A stretch of 64,000 nucleotides of DNA from an uncultured Acetatifactor sp. (GCA_947586055.1 CANPXL010000003.1:1-64000); one strand, 5' to 3'; shown: positions 53,540-62,101, counted from the stretch's first letter. The notes: generated by a model not told the origin, from the sequence alone. Translations and numbers: made by a program.

Positions 53540-53833
53540 ATGTGTTACAGTATTGATGAAATAAAAAACAGAACTACACCTATTGCAAAGGCGTATGGAA
53601 TTGAACGGATGAGTCTCTTTGGCTCTTATGCCCGTGGGGAAGCGAACGATGACAGCGACGTGGATCTGTATATAGAGCGTGGCAAAATGAAAAGCCTGCT
53701 GCAGTATTTTGCATTTGTCGATGAATTAGAAGATGCTTTAGAGTGTCACGTGGATGTGGTTACGACAGGAATTGAGGACAAGCAGTTTCTGTCGGGGATT
53801 ATGCAAGAGGGAGTACTTTTGTATGAAGAATGA
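53540..53833 (+). CDS. mntA: MntA-like antitoxin nucleotidyltransferase
   Basis: 97 residues. The complete minimal-nucleotidyltransferase motif GSX10DXD is present: Gly28-Ser29, Asp40 and Asp42 (FGSYARGEANDDSDVDLYIE). In type VII toxin-antitoxin systems MntA adds AMP units to the HepT toxin and silences it. ATG 53540 has GGAAAGGAAA about 12 bp upstream. The gene overlaps hepT by 11 bp. Confidence 0.88.
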   Translation: MCYSIDEIKNRTTPIAKAYGIERMSLFGSYARGEANDDSDVDLYIERGKMKSLLQYFAFVDELEDALECHVDVVTTGIEDKQFLSGIMQEGVLLYEE

Positions 53834-54158
53834 GGATATTGCAATCATTAAGAAAATGATGAAATACTGCAATGATATTAATATTCTTATGGTTCGGTTC
53901 AATAAAAATTTTGAACAGTATAAAAAGGATATTTCTTTTCAATATGCCTGCAATATGTGCATTATTCAGATTGGAGAACTGGCCAATAGATTATCGGATG
54001 AAGTCAGGGAAGCTAATGAAGATATTCCGTGGCGTGCGATCAGAGGGATGAGAAATCTACACGCACATGATTATGAAAATGTTGATCTGGAGATTGTGTG
54101 GAATACATTAGTGGAGGATATTCCGATGTTAGAGAAAAGATTGGAAAAGTTGTTGTGA
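53823..54158 (+). CDS. hepT: HepT-like HEPN ribonuclease toxin
   Basis: 111-residue helical HEPN protein. The active-site motif RX4HXY is complete (Arg77, His82, Tyr84 in RNLHAHDY). The known HepT toxin cleaves RNA and is inactivated by AMPylation of the Tyr. The overlap with mntA indicates coupled expression. Inside an element that must stay in the genome, the pair could act as an addiction module. Confidence 0.88.
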   Translation: MKNEDIAIIKKMMKYCNDINILMVRFNKNFEQYKKDISFQYACNMCIIQIGELANRLSDEVREANEDIPWRAIRGMRNLHAHDYENVDLEIVWNTLVEDIPMLEKRLEKLL

Positions 54159-54251
54159 GAATATTACTGCAGGAGATATTGTATTTTTATATAACAATGG
54201 CATATAAAGTGAGAAAATACAAGGAATAGCATTTAAGGAAAGGCCATCTTC

Positions 54252-55910
54252 ATGAACATCGCCGCCTACTGCCGTGTCTCCACCGATAAAGCCGACCAAC
54301 TAAACAGCCTGGAAGCACAAAAAATTTTTTTCTCTGAATACACACAGCGCACCGGTGACAACCTTGTGCGTCTCTACGCCGACGAGGGCATATCCGGCAC
54401 GAAGATCAAGAACCGCAAGGAGTTTCTGCGCATGATGTCCGATGCGGAGCAGGGCCTGTTCGACATGGTGGTGGTAAAGGATATTTCCCGTTTTGCCAGA
54501 AATACGGTGGACTTGCTTCAAAATATCCGCAGGCTGAAGGCGCTTGGCATCGAAACGCAGTTTTTGACCGCCAATATGACCAGCATGGGCAACAGTGAAT
54601 TTGTGCTGACCATCTTTGGCGCGCTGGCGCAGGAGGAAAGCGCAAACACTTCCAAACGTGTGAAATTCGGAAAAAAGATGAACGCAGAAAAAGGCCGGGT
54701 CCCCAACATCGTCTATGGTTACGACAAGACCATAGGCGACTATTTCAATTTGGAGATCAATAAGCAGGAAGCGGATGTCATCCGACAGATCTATACATGG
54801 TATTTGCAGGAGGGGGACGGCGCTGCCAAGATTGCCAATATGTTAAACGAGAGAGGATTAAAAACAAAGCGGAATTGCAGCTGGAGCCAGAACGCGGTCT
54901 GCCGCATTTTGACCAACGAACTTTACACCGGAAAAGTAATCAACGGCAAGCAGGAAGTTGAGGATTTCCTGACCGGAAAGCGAAGGGAAAAGGATGAAAC
55001 GGAGTGGCTGGTCACAGAACGTCCCGACTTAAAAATCATAGAGCCGGAAGAATTTGAAAAGGCGCAGGAGATTCTTCACGGCAGGCATGCCGCCTTTCAC
55101 ATGAACAGAGAGCGCCAGAGCAACAAGTATCTCTTCTCCACGATCATACGTTGTAAGGAATGCGGCTGGTCTTTTCGCAGAACGGTGCGCACATACAAGA
55201 ATACTTATGTCCGCTGGGTATGTTCCGGGCACAACGGCAAAGGCGCGGACAGCTGCCCCAATGCGGTTACAGTGGATGAGGATGAACTGATTGATGTGCT
55301 GCAGGAGTATTTTAACTATATTCTCAGCCGGCGAAAAAAAGTAGTAAAGTATGTGGTGAATGAGTTTCAGCGTGTCTACAGGGCGAAGGATGAGAATCTG
55401 GAATATGAAAGGGAACTGAAAAGCCGGTTGAACAAGTTGACAAAAGTCCGCGAGAAATATATGGATATGTATGCGGATGATCTGATCACAAGGCAGGAAC
55501 TGAACGATAAGATTGGCGGTTTCAGGCAGGAGATGGAGCAGCTGGAAAAGGAACTGAAAATGGTGTCGTATCATTTGACAAAGAGAGAGCAGCTGGAAAG
55601 CGTTTTAAATCGTACTTTTAAAGAGATTGAGGATATCACGGATATCCGCGAAATGACGAACGCCCAGCTCAGGCGCTTGATCCGGAAGATCGAGGTAGAC
55701 AAAGAGGGCAATGTAGAGATCTTTCTGCGTTTGTTCGGAGAGCTGGGGCTGGAAGAGACGGTTCTGATTGAGGACAACTGCGCTATAGATGCGGATATTT
55801 CAGATATCAGCAGTTTGGCAGAACCGGACAAAGTGACAAAGTGCGACCTTCATGCGAAGGCTGATGAAAATTCTGCCCAAACCGTTCCAAATTATCACAA
55901 CCGTACATAA
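54252..55910 (+). CDS. Large serine recombinase (SpoIVCA-like)
   Basis: 552 residues: a resolvase domain with nucleophile Ser10 (YCRVSTDK) and the catalytic Arg region (KDISRFARNT), a recombinase domain (about 155-265), a zinc ribbon (CKECGWSF ... CSGHNGKGADSCPN, about 300-345) and a coiled coil (about 390-460). It has the domain order of SpoIVCA/phiC31-type integrases. AAGGAAAGG precedes the ATG. The TAA stop (55908-55910) lies in attR and needs the chromosomal AA. In the excised circle the frame continues into the attL side for 18 more codons (beginning YGCNELERLEG), so the integrated and circular forms encode different C termini. Confidence 0.93.
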   Translation: MNIAAYCRVSTDKADQLNSLEAQKIFFSEYTQRTGDNLVRLYADEGISGTKIKNRKEFLRMMSDAEQGLFDMVVVKDISRFARNTVDLLQNIRRLKALGIETQFLTANMTSMGNSEFVLTIFGALAQEESANTSKRVKFGKKMNAEKGRVPNIVYGYDKTIGDYFNLEINKQEADVIRQIYTWYLQEGDGAAKIANMLNERGLKTKRNCSWSQNAVCRILTNELYTGKVINGKQEVEDFLTGKRREKDETEWLVTERPDLKIIEPEEFEKAQEILHGRHAAFHMNRERQSNKYLFSTIIRCKECGWSFRRTVRTYKNTYVRWVCSGHNGKGADSCPNAVTVDEDELIDVLQEYFNYILSRRKKVVKYVVNEFQRVYRAKDENLEYERELKSRLNKLTKVREKYMDMYADDLITRQELNDKIGGFRQEMEQLEKELKMVSYHLTKREQLESVLNRTFKEIEDITDIREMTNAQLRRLIRKIEVDKEGNVEIFLRLFGELGLEETVLIEDNCAIDADISDISSLAEPDKVTKCDLHAKADENSAQTVPNYHNRT

Positions 55911-55915
55911 AGACG
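55893..55915 (+). other. attR of the spoIIID element
   Basis: Right junction. Element half site ACAACCGTA, central CA (55906-55907), then chromosomal TAAAGACGTAAC. With attL it rebuilds attP ACAACCGTACATACGGTTGT, with perfect 9-bp inverted half sites around CA. A CA centre is non-palindromic and so fixes direction. Confidence 0.85.
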
Positions 55916-56058
55916 TAACCGACCGCCTTGCGCAGATCAATCCCGCTCTGGCGAAGCAGGCCCGCCAGGTGCTTGATGTGAATAAGTCAGAGCGGCACAT
56001 ACGGGGCGGTATGGCAACGAAGGAAAAATATCTCCACAGGCAGCACACGGAAGACTGA
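55903..56058 (+). CDS. spoIIID: spoIIID, 3' part (interrupted gene)
   Basis: Codons 37-87 of SpoIIID, from the shared Val-His (GTA CAT) through KDVTDRLAQINPALAKQA, NKSERHIRGGMATKEKYL and the stop. This is the conserved C-terminal basic region that completes DNA binding. It has no start codon or ribosome site of its own in this frame. A strong terminator follows. Confidence 0.93.
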   Translation, partial: VHKDVTDRLAQINPALAKQARQVLDVNKSERHIRGGMATKEKYLHRQHTED

Positions 56059-56060
56059 CG

Positions 56061-56116
56061 AAAAAAGACCGAAATACAGGTATGCCCTGCCGGCACTGTA
56101 TCGAGGTCTTTTTTTG
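56061..56116 (+). terminator. Terminator of spoIIID
   Basis: AAAAAAGACC and GGTCTTTTTTT enclose a further paired stretch (ATACAG/CTGTAT), with a seven-T tail. Confidence 0.8.
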
Positions 56117-56158
56117 TCGGCTAATCTGCATCGGCATGTAATTTTCTGTCCTGACATG

Positions 56159-56303
56159 GTAACAGTTCAGCGCGCGCCATTCGCAAAGCCGCGCTGCCGC
56201 GCTATTCGGCGCTGCGCGCCTGCCTTTGCTCATGAAATGGCGCTCCCTCGGCAGTTATATTCGGCGAAAAATTTGTGCGAGCACCATTTTTCGCCCGGAC
56301 ATG
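56159..56303 (+). repeat. Structured intergenic repeat, copy 5 (tandem unit 1)
   Basis: First of three head-to-tail units with an exact 145-bp period. It starts GTAACAGTTCAG but lacks the right arm of the second hairpin and the right terminal repeat; the sequence CGGACATG joins it to the next unit. Confidence 0.9.
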
Positions 56304-56448
56304 GTAACAGTTCAGCGCGCGCCATTCGCAAAGCCGCGCTGTCGCGCTATTCGGCGCTGCGCGCCTGCCTTTGCTCATGAAATGGCGCTCCCTCGGCAGT
56401 TATATTCGGCGAAAAATTTGTGCGAGCACCATTTTTCGCCCGGACATG
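56304..56448 (+). repeat. Structured intergenic repeat, copy 6 (tandem unit 2)
   Basis: Second 145-bp unit, nearly identical to unit 1, with the same missing right end. The identical junctions point to tandem duplication rather than separate insertions. Confidence 0.9.
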
Positions 56449-56612
56449 GTAACAGTTCAGCGCGCGCCATTCGCAAAGCCGCGCTGTCGCGCTATTCGGC
56501 GCTGCGCGCCTGCCTTTGCTCATGAAATGGCGCTCCCTCGGCAGTCATGTTCGGCGAAAAATTTGTGCGAGCACCATTTTTCGCCGAATATAACTGCCGG
56601 CTGAACTGTTAC
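56449..56612 (+). repeat. Structured intergenic repeat, copy 7 (tandem unit 3, full length)
   Basis: Full 164 bp. Terminal repeats GTAACAGTTCAG and CTGAACTGTTAC enclose hairpin A (GCGCCATTCGCAAAG pairing with CTTTGC...AATGGCGC) and hairpin B (TTCGGCGAAAAAT pairing with ATTTTTCGCCGAA). This is the reference copy for the family. Confidence 0.92.
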
Positions 56613-56622
56613 CGAAAACATA

Positions 56623-56651
56623 TTTACATTTTTCGACAACAGAGATAAAAT
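56623..56651 (+). promoter_or_regulatory. Promoter of the MATE gene
   Basis: TTTACA (56623-56628), 17 bp, TAAAAT (56646-56651), just outside the repeat array. Confidence 0.7.
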
Positions 56652-56730
56652 GATACGGGATTCAGTACACCGAAAATACCGGAGACGGGGGATAACGCCG
56701 AACCGGACAAGTCTGCAGAGGATGGTGGAA

Positions 56731-58059
56731 ATGCTTTATTCAAACCGTGATTTGAGAAAACTGATCGTTCCGCTGGTTTTTGAACAGCTGCTGGCGCTTT
56801 TGGTGGGCCTTGCGGATACGCTGATGATTGCGGGCGTGGGAGAGGCCGCCGTATCGGGCGTGTCGCTGGTGGATACCATCAATATTCTGATCATTAATAT
56901 TTTCACCGCGTTTGGTACGGGAGGCGCCGTGATCGCCGGCCATTACCTCGGGAAGAAGAACGCAGACAGCGCAGGGAAAGCGGGATGGCAGGTTCTTCTC
57001 TTTTCCTTCGTAAGTTCTCTGGTAGTGACAGCGCTGTTTCTCCTGTTTCACCGCCAGCTGCTCGATTTGATCATCGGCAGGGTGGAAGCGGACGTCATGG
57101 AAAATGCGAAAGACTACCTTGTGGTGACGGCAGTGTCATTTATACCCCTGGCGGTCTATAACGCCTGCGCCGGCCTGTTCCGCACCATGAACGATTCCCG
57201 TACGACGCTGTATATTTCTCTGCTCATGAACGTGCTGAATGTGATCGGAAACGCCGCTTTGATCTACGGCGCGGGTATCGGTACGCTGGGAGCGGCGATT
57301 TCCACCACTTTTTCACGGACGGTGGCGGCGGTGGTGATTTTGGCGCTTTTATTTGACAGAAAGAGAGCCATCAACTTCCGGGGACAGGTAACGTTTCGCT
57401 TCCGGCCCGAACTTTTGAAAAAAATCCTTTATATCGGACTCCCAAACAGTCTGGAAAACAGTCTTTTTCAGCTGGGGAAAATACTGACCGTCAGTATGAT
57501 CTCCACGATGGGAACCTATGCCATAGCGGCGAACGCGGTCTGCAATACCCTTGCGTCCTTCAACATCCTGCCGGGAAGCGCCATCAACAGCGCCATCGTC
57601 GCGATCGTATCGGTCTGTATCGGAGCCGGTGAGACAAAACAGGCCCGATATTATACGAAAAAGCTGATGGGTCTTGCCGAGCTGTGCATGGTTCTGACGT
57701 CGGCGTTGATCATACTGGGAGCGGGATGGATCATTTCCTTCTATCGTTTGAGTCCGGAAGCCACGGAGCTCGCCAGACAGGTGATTACATACCATGCGGT
57801 GATGGCTGCATTTGCGTGGATCCTGTCCTTTGCCCTTCCGAACACTTTCCGGGCGGCGGGGGATGTGGTGGTGCCCATGGGTGTGGCAATTGCTTCCATG
57901 TGGGTGTTTCGGCTGGTTTTTGCCTACATTCTGGGGATTCGGCTTGAAATGGGGCTGATGGGCGTATGGATTGCGATGACGATAGACTGGGTATTCCGGG
58001 CAATCTGTTTCACAGTACGTTTTATGGGACACCGATGGGAAAAGAAACTGCTGTCCTGA
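56731..58059 (+). CDS. MATE-family efflux transporter
   Basis: 442 residues, twelve membrane helices in two related halves (LIVPLVFEQLLALLVGLADTLMI and KILYIGLPNSLENSLFQLGKIL mark the two first helices). It should be a cation-coupled multidrug or metabolite exporter. I start at ATG 56731, 10 bp after GAGG; the frame is open to 56650 but that ATG overlaps the -10 box. Confidence 0.87.
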   Translation: MLYSNRDLRKLIVPLVFEQLLALLVGLADTLMIAGVGEAAVSGVSLVDTINILIINIFTAFGTGGAVIAGHYLGKKNADSAGKAGWQVLLFSFVSSLVVTALFLLFHRQLLDLIIGRVEADVMENAKDYLVVTAVSFIPLAVYNACAGLFRTMNDSRTTLYISLLMNVLNVIGNAALIYGAGIGTLGAAISTTFSRTVAAVVILALLFDRKRAINFRGQVTFRFRPELLKKILYIGLPNSLENSLFQLGKILTVSMISTMGTYAIAANAVCNTLASFNILPGSAINSAIVAIVSVCIGAGETKQARYYTKKLMGLAELCMVLTSALIILGAGWIISFYRLSPEATELARQVITYHAVMAAFAWILSFALPNTFRAAGDVVVPMGVAIASMWVFRLVFAYILGIRLEMGLMGVWIAMTIDWVFRAICFTVRFMGHRWEKKLLS

Positions 58060-58183
58060 TTTTCCCTCAAAAAGTTGCCGAACAGGAAAATTTTTGCTAT
58101 ACTGTCCCTGAGGACAGGCGGCAGGGAAGGTTCCTGCAGGCACAATAAGGATGGCTGCCGAAAGGCGGCGGAAAGAGGAAGAC

Positions 58184-59410
58184 ATGACGTTAGCACAGGC
58201 GAAGGAAAAGCTGGAAAAGTATGGACAGCAGCATCTGCTGAAATATTATGAGGAACTTACGGCGGATGAGAAAAAAGCGCTTCTGGCCCAGATCGAGACT
58301 ACGGATATGGAGGTGCTTAAGTCCTGCAAGCACAGAGAAGAACTTGCAAAGAAAGGCGTGATCACGCCGCTGGCTGCCATGCAGCTGCCCGAGATCGAGA
58401 AATGTCGCGCATCCTTTACCGCTGACGGTCTTGATGCGATCCGGGCGGGAAAGGTGGGCGCGGTCCTTCTGGCGGGGGGAATGGGAACGCGGCTCGGTTC
58501 CGACAATCCCAAAGGCATGTTTAACGTGGGACTGACCAGAGAACTTTACATTTTTGAATGTATCATCCATAACCTGCTGGATGTGGTCCGGCAGGCAGAC
58601 GCATGGATCCATCTGTTTGTAATGACCAGCGACAAAAACCATGACGCCACCGTGAGTTTTTTGAAGGAACATGAATTTTTTGGCTATCGGGAAGAATATG
58701 TCCATTTCTTTACCCAGGAGATGGCTGCCGCGACGGATTATGAAGGCAGAATCTATCTGGAGGAAAAGGGAAGGCTTTCCACGTCGCCCAACGGAAACGG
58801 CGGCTGGTTTGTCTCCCTGAAAAAGGCGGGGCTTCTGGAACTGGTGCACAGCCGGGGCATTGAATGGCTGAATGTGTTCGCGGTGGACAATGTGCTGCAG
58901 AGGATAGCGGATCCCTGTTTTATAGGCGCGACGATTCAAAAAAACTGTGACGTGGGCGCAAAGGTGGTAAAGAAAAACGCGCCTGACGAGAGAGTCGGCG
59001 TAATCTGTCTGGAGGACGGCAGACCCTCCATCGTGGAATATTATGAACTGACGCAGGAGCTGATGGAGGCGAGGGATGAGAATGGCGATCCCGCCTATTA
59101 TTTCGGCGTGATCCTGAACTACCTGTTCCGTGTGACGGAACTGGAGCGGATTCTGGAAAAACGGCTGCCGCTGCATATCGTGGAGAAAAAGATCCCTTAC
59201 CTGAATGAGTCGGAAGAGCTTGTGAAGCCGGATGCGCCGAACGGATACAAGTATGAAAATCTTGTGCTGGACATGATCCATCAGATGAATAGCTGTCTGC
59301 CGTTCGAGGTAGAGAGAGAGAAAGAATTTGCGCCAATCAAGAACATGACAGGCATCGATTCCGTGGAAAGCGCGCGGGCGCTTCTTCAGAAAAACGGCGT
59401 AAAGCTCTGA
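58184..59410 (+). CDS. UDP-sugar pyrophosphorylase (UDPGP/UAP type)
   Basis: 408 residues of the eukaryotic-like UDPGP family: an N-terminal helical part, then the nucleotide loop [30 protein letters not shown], and [15 protein letters not shown] with the metal-binding region. It makes UDP-GlcNAc, UDP-GalNAc or UDP-glucose from the sugar 1-phosphate and UTP; which one is not clear. ATG 58184 follows AAAGAGGAA. The downstream galE would use such a product. Confidence 0.82.
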   Translation: MTLAQAKEKLEKYGQQHLLKYYEELTADEKKALLAQIETTDMEVLKSCKHREELAKKGVITPLAAMQLPEIEKCRASFTADGLDAIRAGKVGAVLLAGGMGTRLGSDNPKGMFNVGLTRELYIFECIIHNLLDVVRQADAWIHLFVMTSDKNHDATVSFLKEHEFFGYREEYVHFFTQEMAAATDYEGRIYLEEKGRLSTSPNGNGGWFVSLKKAGLLELVHSRGIEWLNVFAVDNVLQRIADPCFIGATIQKNCDVGAKVVKKNAPDERVGVICLEDGRPSIVEYYELTQELMEARDENGDPAYYFGVILNYLFRVTELERILEKRLPLHIVEKKIPYLNESEELVKPDAPNGYKYENLVLDMIHQMNSCLPFEVEREKEFAPIKNMTGIDSVESARALLQKNGVKL

Positions 59411-59502
59411 GCGGAGAAAACCGTTTCGCAGTTCACGGAGGAAGGACAGGGGACGCCGGCGCCGAAAGGCGGGAGACCGGCGCAGAAAGGCGGGTTATAA
59501 GG

Positions 59503-60519
59503 ATGAAGATTTTGGTGACAGGCGGCGCCGGTTTTATCGGGAGCCATACGGTGGTAGAGCTTCAGCAGGCGGGGTATGACGTTGTCGTGCTGGACAATCT
59601 GAGCAATTCCAGCGAAAAATCGCTGGATAGGGTGGCGGCGATCACGGGGAAAAAGGTCCCTTTTTACAAGGCGGACATTCTGGACAGGGATGCGCTGGAG
59701 AATATTTTTTCCGAAGAAAACATTGACGCTGTGATCCATTTCGCGGGGCTGAAATCGGTTCCCGAATCCACACGGAAGCCATGGGAGTATTATGAGAACA
59801 ATATTGCGGGAACGCTGACGCTGGTGGATGTGATGCGGAAGCATAACGTGAAGAATATCATCTTTTCCTCCAGCGCTACGGTTTACGGGAATCCTGCATT
59901 CGTACCGATCACGGAGGAATGTCCCAAGGGCCAGTGTACGAACCCCTATGGCTGGACGAAATCCATGCTGGAGCAGATCCTTTCCGATATCCAGAAAGCG
60001 GATCCGGAATGGAACGTCATTCTGCTTCGCTACTTCAACCCCATCGGCGCCCATAAGAGCGGAACGATGGGAGAGAATCCGAACGGTATTCCCAACAATC
60101 TGATGCCTTACATCACTCAGGTGGCAGTGGGAAAGCTGAAGGAGCTTGGAGTATTCGGCAATGATTACAACACGCCGGACGGCACCGGCGTCCGGGATTA
60201 TATCCATGTTGTGGATCTGGCGCTGGGTCATGTAAAAGCGCTGAAAAAGATTGAAGAGAAGGCGGGGCTGAAGATTTATAATCTTGGCACCGGGGTGGGA
60301 TACAGTGTGCTCGATATTGTAAAAAATTTCGAGGAAGCGTCCGGCGTAAAGATTCCCTATGTGATTAAGGAGCGCCGCCCCGGCGATATCGACACCTGCT
60401 ACGCAGATGCGTCCCTGGCGAAGAAGGAACTCGGCTGGGAGGCAAAATACGGCATCCGGGAGATGTGCGAGGACTCCTGGAGGTGGCAGAAAAACAACCC
60501 CAACGGATATGAGGACTGA
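59503..60519 (+). CDS. galE: UDP-glucose 4-epimerase
   Basis: 338-residue short-chain dehydrogenase-type epimerase. The NAD loop GGAGFIGSH is at residues 7-15, the catalytic YxxxK is YGWTK, and [10 protein letters not shown] and [13 protein letters not shown] match GalE closely. It supplies UDP-galactose (or UDP-GalNAc), probably for the surface glycans. The 90-bp leader contains an imperfect GC-rich direct repeat (ACCGGCGCAGAAAGGCGG and a variant). Confidence 0.93.
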   Translation: MKILVTGGAGFIGSHTVVELQQAGYDVVVLDNLSNSSEKSLDRVAAITGKKVPFYKADILDRDALENIFSEENIDAVIHFAGLKSVPESTRKPWEYYENNIAGTLTLVDVMRKHNVKNIIFSSSATVYGNPAFVPITEECPKGQCTNPYGWTKSMLEQILSDIQKADPEWNVILLRYFNPIGAHKSGTMGENPNGIPNNLMPYITQVAVGKLKELGVFGNDYNTPDGTGVRDYIHVVDLALGHVKALKKIEEKAGLKIYNLGTGVGYSVLDIVKNFEEASGVKIPYVIKERRPGDIDTCYADASLAKKELGWEAKYGIREMCEDSWRWQKNNPNGYED

Positions 60520-60530
60520 TCGGGCCGCCT

Positions 60531-61181
60531 TCAGGCGACGTACAGATACATAAAGATAAAATGGCAGATGCTTCCGGCCATCACAAACAGGTGGAACACT
60601 TCATGGGAGCCGAATCCTTTGTGCTTTGCGTTAAACAGGGGCAGTTTCAGCGCGTAGATCACGCCGCCGGCGGTATAGATAAGACCGCCGGCCAAAAGCC
60701 AAACGAAGGCGGCGGCTGGGAGCGTGGACAGAAGCTGCCCGAATACAAGCAGACACACCCAGCCCATGGCGATATAGATCACAGACGAAAACCACTTCGG
60801 ACAATTGATCCAGCAGGCTTTCACCAGCATTCCGACCAGAGCGATGCCCCAGACCAGAGCGAGCAGCGCGTAGCCGGCTTTGTTGTCCAGAACGATCAGG
60901 CAGACAGGGGTGTAGGACCCTGCGATCAGCACAAAAATCATCATATGATCCAGCTTACGGAACAGATTCAGGACTCTGCCGGTCACATTCACCGTATGAT
61001 AGGCTGCGCTGGCGCCGTAGAGAAGGATCATGCTGGCCATAAATACCGAGAGGGCGCCAAGACAGCGGCCGCCGGAGGTAATCCCCGCTTTGACAAGAAG
61101 CGGCACTGCCGCGAACACCGCCAGCATCATGCCGATAAAATGAGTGATGGCGCTTCCGGGTTCTCTGATCGTGATCTGCAT
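60531..61181 (-). CDS. Hemolysin III/PAQR-like membrane protein
   Basis: 216 residues, seven membrane helices. The conserved metal-ligand His and Ser/Asp residues are visible in YGASAAYHTVN, RKLDHMMIFVLIAGSYTP and GSHEVFHLFVMAGSICHF. The family includes TrhA of E. coli, linked to membrane fluidity. It runs convergently to galE with 11 bp between stops. AGGAG precedes the start. Confidence 0.88.
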   Translation of the reverse strand: MQITIREPGSAITHFIGMMLAVFAAVPLLVKAGITSGGRCLGALSVFMASMILLYGASAAYHTVNVTGRVLNLFRKLDHMMIFVLIAGSYTPVCLIVLDNKAGYALLALVWGIALVGMLVKACWINCPKWFSSVIYIAMGWVCLLVFGQLLSTLPAAAFVWLLAGGLIYTAGGVIYALKLPLFNAKHKGFGSHEVFHLFVMAGSICHFIFMYLYVA

Positions 61182-61411
61182 AGGCTTCTCCTGTTCCGGA
61201 GCAATTCGTCGCTCCTGATTCCGTCAAGGTTGAAATATTTGAAACGTATTCCTATTATCTGCGGCAAAGCGTTTCGTCATACAACAAAGTTTAAAAAACA
61301 AGATGAAATAGTTGGAAAGTTTATCATGTAGTTTTAAAAACTACTTGTTGAATAAAATGATAGTACATCGAATGAAAGAACTTGTCAACAGAAAAAAACG
61401 TCTTTTTTTCG
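61182..61411. other. AT-rich intergenic region with a palindrome
   Basis: No gene. GTAGTTTT/AAAACTAC is a perfect palindrome at 61328-61344 and could be an operator or a small hairpin. AAAAAACGTCTTTTTTTCG at about 61394-61412 would act as a weak terminator for the minus-strand gene at 61412. Confidence 0.45.
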
Positions 61412-61678
61412 TCAGTCTTCTTCTATGATCTGAATTTCAAGATAGTCAAAGTCGATGGATTCGATAAAATTATCGCCTGTGAACCGAGTTTTGCTGAGAC
61501 GTTTAAAGTCGGCGATATTTTTGTCAAGCCAGATCGGTTTTGCGAGGTCGAACTGATAGCAGGCTTCTTCCAGCGCATGAAAGACCTTGTGGGTGCGTGT
61601 ATCGGCGCTGTCGTCCGCAATGCAGATATCCCGAAGCAAATGGTTGTTCTCAAAGATACGTGCCCAAAGTCGAAACAT
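61412..61678 (-). CDS. Small conserved protein of unknown function
   Basis: 88 residues, soluble, with pattern MFRLWARIFENNHLLRD at the start, a central Thr-His-Lys segment (TRTHKVFHALEEAC) and an acidic end (IQIIEED). I believe near relatives occur widely in Lachnospiraceae. GGGGAAA precedes the start. No function inferred. Confidence 0.6.
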   Translation of the reverse strand: MFRLWARIFENNHLLRDICIADDSADTRTHKVFHALEEACYQFDLAKPIWLDKNIADFKRLSKTRFTGDNFIESIDFDYLEIQIIEED

Positions 61679-61841
61679 GATTTCCCCGCTTTCCCGTGTC
61701 AGAACGGTGTCTCTGTGAAGCCTTCCTGAAGTTTCTGTATCCCCATGGTAATGGATTTTCGGATAAAGTGCAAGCGTTTTGAAAAATACGGCTCAAAAAC
61801 GGCAACAGTTCTATATTTTCACGGAAGGACATATAAATTTA

Positions 61842-62004
61842 GTAACGTTCAGTCCGCGCCATTCGCAAAGCTGCGCCGACGCGCTATCCGGCGCCGTACG
61901 CCTGCCTTTGCTCATGAAATGGCGCTTCCTCGGCGGCCGTATTCGGCGAAAAATTCGTGCGGGCACGATTTTCCGTCGAATGCGGACGCAGGCTGAACGG
62001 TTAC
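61842..62004 (+). repeat. Structured intergenic repeat, copy 8
   Basis: 163 bp. The ends are GTAACGTTCAG and CTGAACGGTTAC, and the pairing extends outward into AATTTA/TAAATT. Hairpin B is less perfect than in other copies. It sits upstream of the alarmone synthetase promoter. Confidence 0.88.
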
Positions 62005-62101
62005 TAAATTTAAGGTACGGCTCAACAGGCCGAAAATAATAATTTTATAAGAAAAGGATTAATTTTTTATTAATATCATGCAATGGAACAGCTTTATATG
62101 G

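Larger units (their letters stand above)
50329..55909 (+). mobile_element. Skin-like intervening element inside spoIIID (5,574 bp)
   Basis: Everything between the two GTACATA cores is foreign to spoIIID. In order it carries a tyrosine recombinase (minus), a promoter-terminator bounded leader, a small protein, a decayed MNT/HEPN pair, a second small paralog, an intact MntA/HepT pair and a large serine recombinase ending in attR. The middle (about 51.5-54.2 kb) is visibly AT-rich compared with the rest of the window. Excision between the cores leaves spoIIID intact and a circle of 5,574 bp with a symmetric attP. Whether excision is programmed during sporulation is inference from the sigK skin precedent. 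Confidence 0.9.

Noticed and set aside
56114..56604. Open reading frames through the tandem repeats, and the recurrent small frame MSKGRRAAP...ARLCEWR in the other copies
   Set aside because: The similarity is explained by the conserved palindromic DNA of the repeat. There is no ribosome site, and the frames run through hairpin arms on either strand.
56159..56612. CRISPR-like array
   Set aside because: The period is 145 bp with no unique spacers between short repeats and no cas genes nearby.
61842..62004. TA target-site duplication around repeat copy 8
   Set aside because: A TA flanks both ends here, but the flanks are themselves palindromic and other full copies show no such duplication.
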